Made by a program: the position numbers and the translations under genes | In this document: piece by piece, positions 63,120-64,000 of the stretch | How the letters are laid out: every line of letters starts with the position of its first letter | Position numbering within the stretch: position 1 is the stretch's first letter | Assembly (NCBI RefSeq): GCF_036885605.1 | Contig: NZ_CP142523.1 | Span: 4,526,001-4,590,000 of the forward strand | Direction: 5' to 3' | Length of the DNA stretch: 64,000 nt | Source of the DNA: Janthinobacterium sp. TB1-E2 | Lineage (GTDB): Bacteria; Pseudomonadota; Gammaproteobacteria; Burkholderiales; Burkholderiaceae_D | The notes under the pieces: model-generated | What the model was told of the DNA's origin: nothing | Database searches by the model: none | What the model saw: only the letters and a program-made list of their open reading frames with translations

Positions 63120-64000
63120 TTACTCCAAGTCGCGGAGTTTATTGAACGCTTCGTCGATGCGCTCGACGCCGATGACCTTGAGGCCTTCGATGAGCTGTTT
63201 CGGCAAATTGGACTTGGGCACCACGGCCAAGGTAAAGCCCAGCTTGGCCGCTTCGCGCAAGCGCTCCTGGCCCCGTGGCGCGGGGCGAATTTCACCAGCC
63301 AGCCCCACCTCGCCAAACACGACCAATCCCCGTGGCAGGGGTTTGTTGCGCATCGACGAGTTAATTGCCAGCAAGACAGCCAGGTCGGCCGCCGGTTCCG
63401 TGATCTTCACGCCGCCGACGGCATTGATGAACACATCCTGGTCGAACGCGGCGATGCCCGCATGACGGTGCGCCACGGCCAGCAGCATGGCCAGGCGGTT
63501 CTGCTCCAGGCCGACAGACAAGCGGCGCGCATTGGGCAAGTGGCTGGTGTCGACGAGGGCCTGGATTTCCACCAGCAAGGGACGCGTGCCTTCCTGCGTC
63601 ACCATCACGCAGGAACCGGGCACCTGGTTGTCGTGCTGCGACAGGAACAGGGCGGACGGATTCGACACGCCTTTCAAGCCCTTTTCCGTCATGGCGAACA
63701 CGCCCAGTTCGTTGACGGCGCCGAAACGGTTCTTGATGGCGCGCACGAGGCGGAAGCTGGAATGGGCGTCGCCCTCGAAATACAGCACCGTATCGACAAT
63801 GTGCTCGAGCACGCGGGGACCGGCCAGCGCGCCCTCTTTCGTCACGTGGCCGACCAGAATGATGGTCACGCCCGTCTGCTTGGCCGCCCGCGTCAATTGC
63901 GCCGCGCATTCGCGCACTTGCGCCACGGAACCAGGAGCCGAGCTGAGGGCATCCGAATACACGGTCTGGATCGAATCGATCACCACCACTTCCGGCTTCA
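63120..64000 (-). CDS. radA: DNA repair protein RadA (C-terminal part; continues beyond the window)
   Basis: The gene enters from the right edge; only its 3' part is present (about 293 codons). Visible are the Walker B-like KPEVVVIDSIQTVYSD strand at the edge, the RadA motif KNRFG in AIKNRFGAVNELGVF, and the C-terminal Lon protease-like domain (about the last 170 residues; PRGLVVFGEVGLAGEIRPA). RadA drives branch migration in homologous recombination. The N-terminal zinc finger and Walker A lie outside the window. The frame is open to the edge, and the stop is at 63120. Confidence 0.95.
   Translation of the reverse strand, partial: KPEVVVIDSIQTVYSDALSSAPGSVAQVRECAAQLTRAAKQTGVTIILVGHVTKEGALAGPRVLEHIVDTVLYFEGDAHSSFRLVRAIKNRFGAVNELGVFAMTEKGLKGVSNPSALFLSQHDNQVPGSCVMVTQEGTRPLLVEIQALVDTSHLPNARRLSVGLEQNRLAMLLAVAHRHAGIAAFDQDVFINAVGGVKITEPAADLAVLLAINSSMRNKPLPRGLVVFGEVGLAGEIRPAPRGQERLREAAKLGFTLAVVPKSNLPKQLIEGLKVIGVERIDEAFNKLRDLE

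Overview
The window reads as a chromosomal stretch of a GC-rich, motile, aerobic betaproteobacterium. Gene content and protein style (PEP-CTERM proteins, many DUF families, FMN-riboswitch ribB, MlaE/MlaD-type transport, D-tartrate dehydratase, polar-type motA and fliD scattered singly) look most like Oxalobacteraceae, probably Janthinobacterium or a close relative. That placement is from recall of the families, not from a search. I see no rRNA, tRNA, CRISPR array or prophage.

Layout. 0.1-10.4 kb: housekeeping genes (maf, a tetrapyrrole-type methyltransferase, rlmJ, a thioredoxin-like protein), an orphan molybdenum hydroxylase subunit coupled to a 1041-residue PAS/GGDEF/EAL protein, DUF1993, and a coupled DUF1415-DUF1289 pair. 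Two copies of a 66-bp palindromic element sit here in opposite orientations. 10.7-15.7 kb: mltD, fabI, a toxin-antitoxin-like pair whose first gene is frameshifted and whose promoter lies inside a 46-bp palindrome, then a DEAD-box helicase behind a long structured leader. 15.8-25 kb: a YciA-type thioesterase, several small proteins, a glycosyltransferase, two tandem PEP-CTERM paralogues, a ThiF-nitroreductase pair, and a chemoreceptor. 25-34 kb: an M16 peptidase, FMN riboswitch plus ribB, a DHA2 exporter with divergent LysR regulator, and a three-gene Mla/MCE lipid transport operon that lacks its ATPase.

34-40.3 kb is a dense signalling island: a PAS histidine kinase on the plus strand faces a five-gene minus-strand operon in which all four junctions are ATGA overlaps (PAS response regulator, small protein, HDOD protein, PAS histidine kinase, response regulator with a decayed HD-GYP domain). 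40.4-49.9 kb: lipoprotein, rhlE, DUF4105, a PQ-loop-like membrane protein, tarD with its LysR regulator, a lone motA, VOC protein, MocR regulator and LysE exporter.

49.9-54.3 kb is the clearest accessory block. A complete IS3-family element (inverted repeats, A6G frameshift site, intact DDE) has cut off the 3' end of a membrane-anchored gene and lacks a visible target duplication; upstream lie three poorly known genes in visibly more AT-rich DNA. 54.3-64 kb returns to core-like genes: DUF4153 protein, a MerR regulator divergent from a small membrane protein, a third PEP-CTERM protein, an RraA-like protein, an MFS transporter with divergent AraC regulator, fliD, a PilZ protein and the C-terminal part of radA running off the right edge.

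The strongest leads for something undescribed are the toxin-antitoxin-like locus with its palindromic promoter, the overlapping signalling operon with a degenerate HD-GYP protein, the covarying 66-bp repeat, the ThiF-nitroreductase pair, and the PEP-CTERM tandem with a sigma-54-like promoter.
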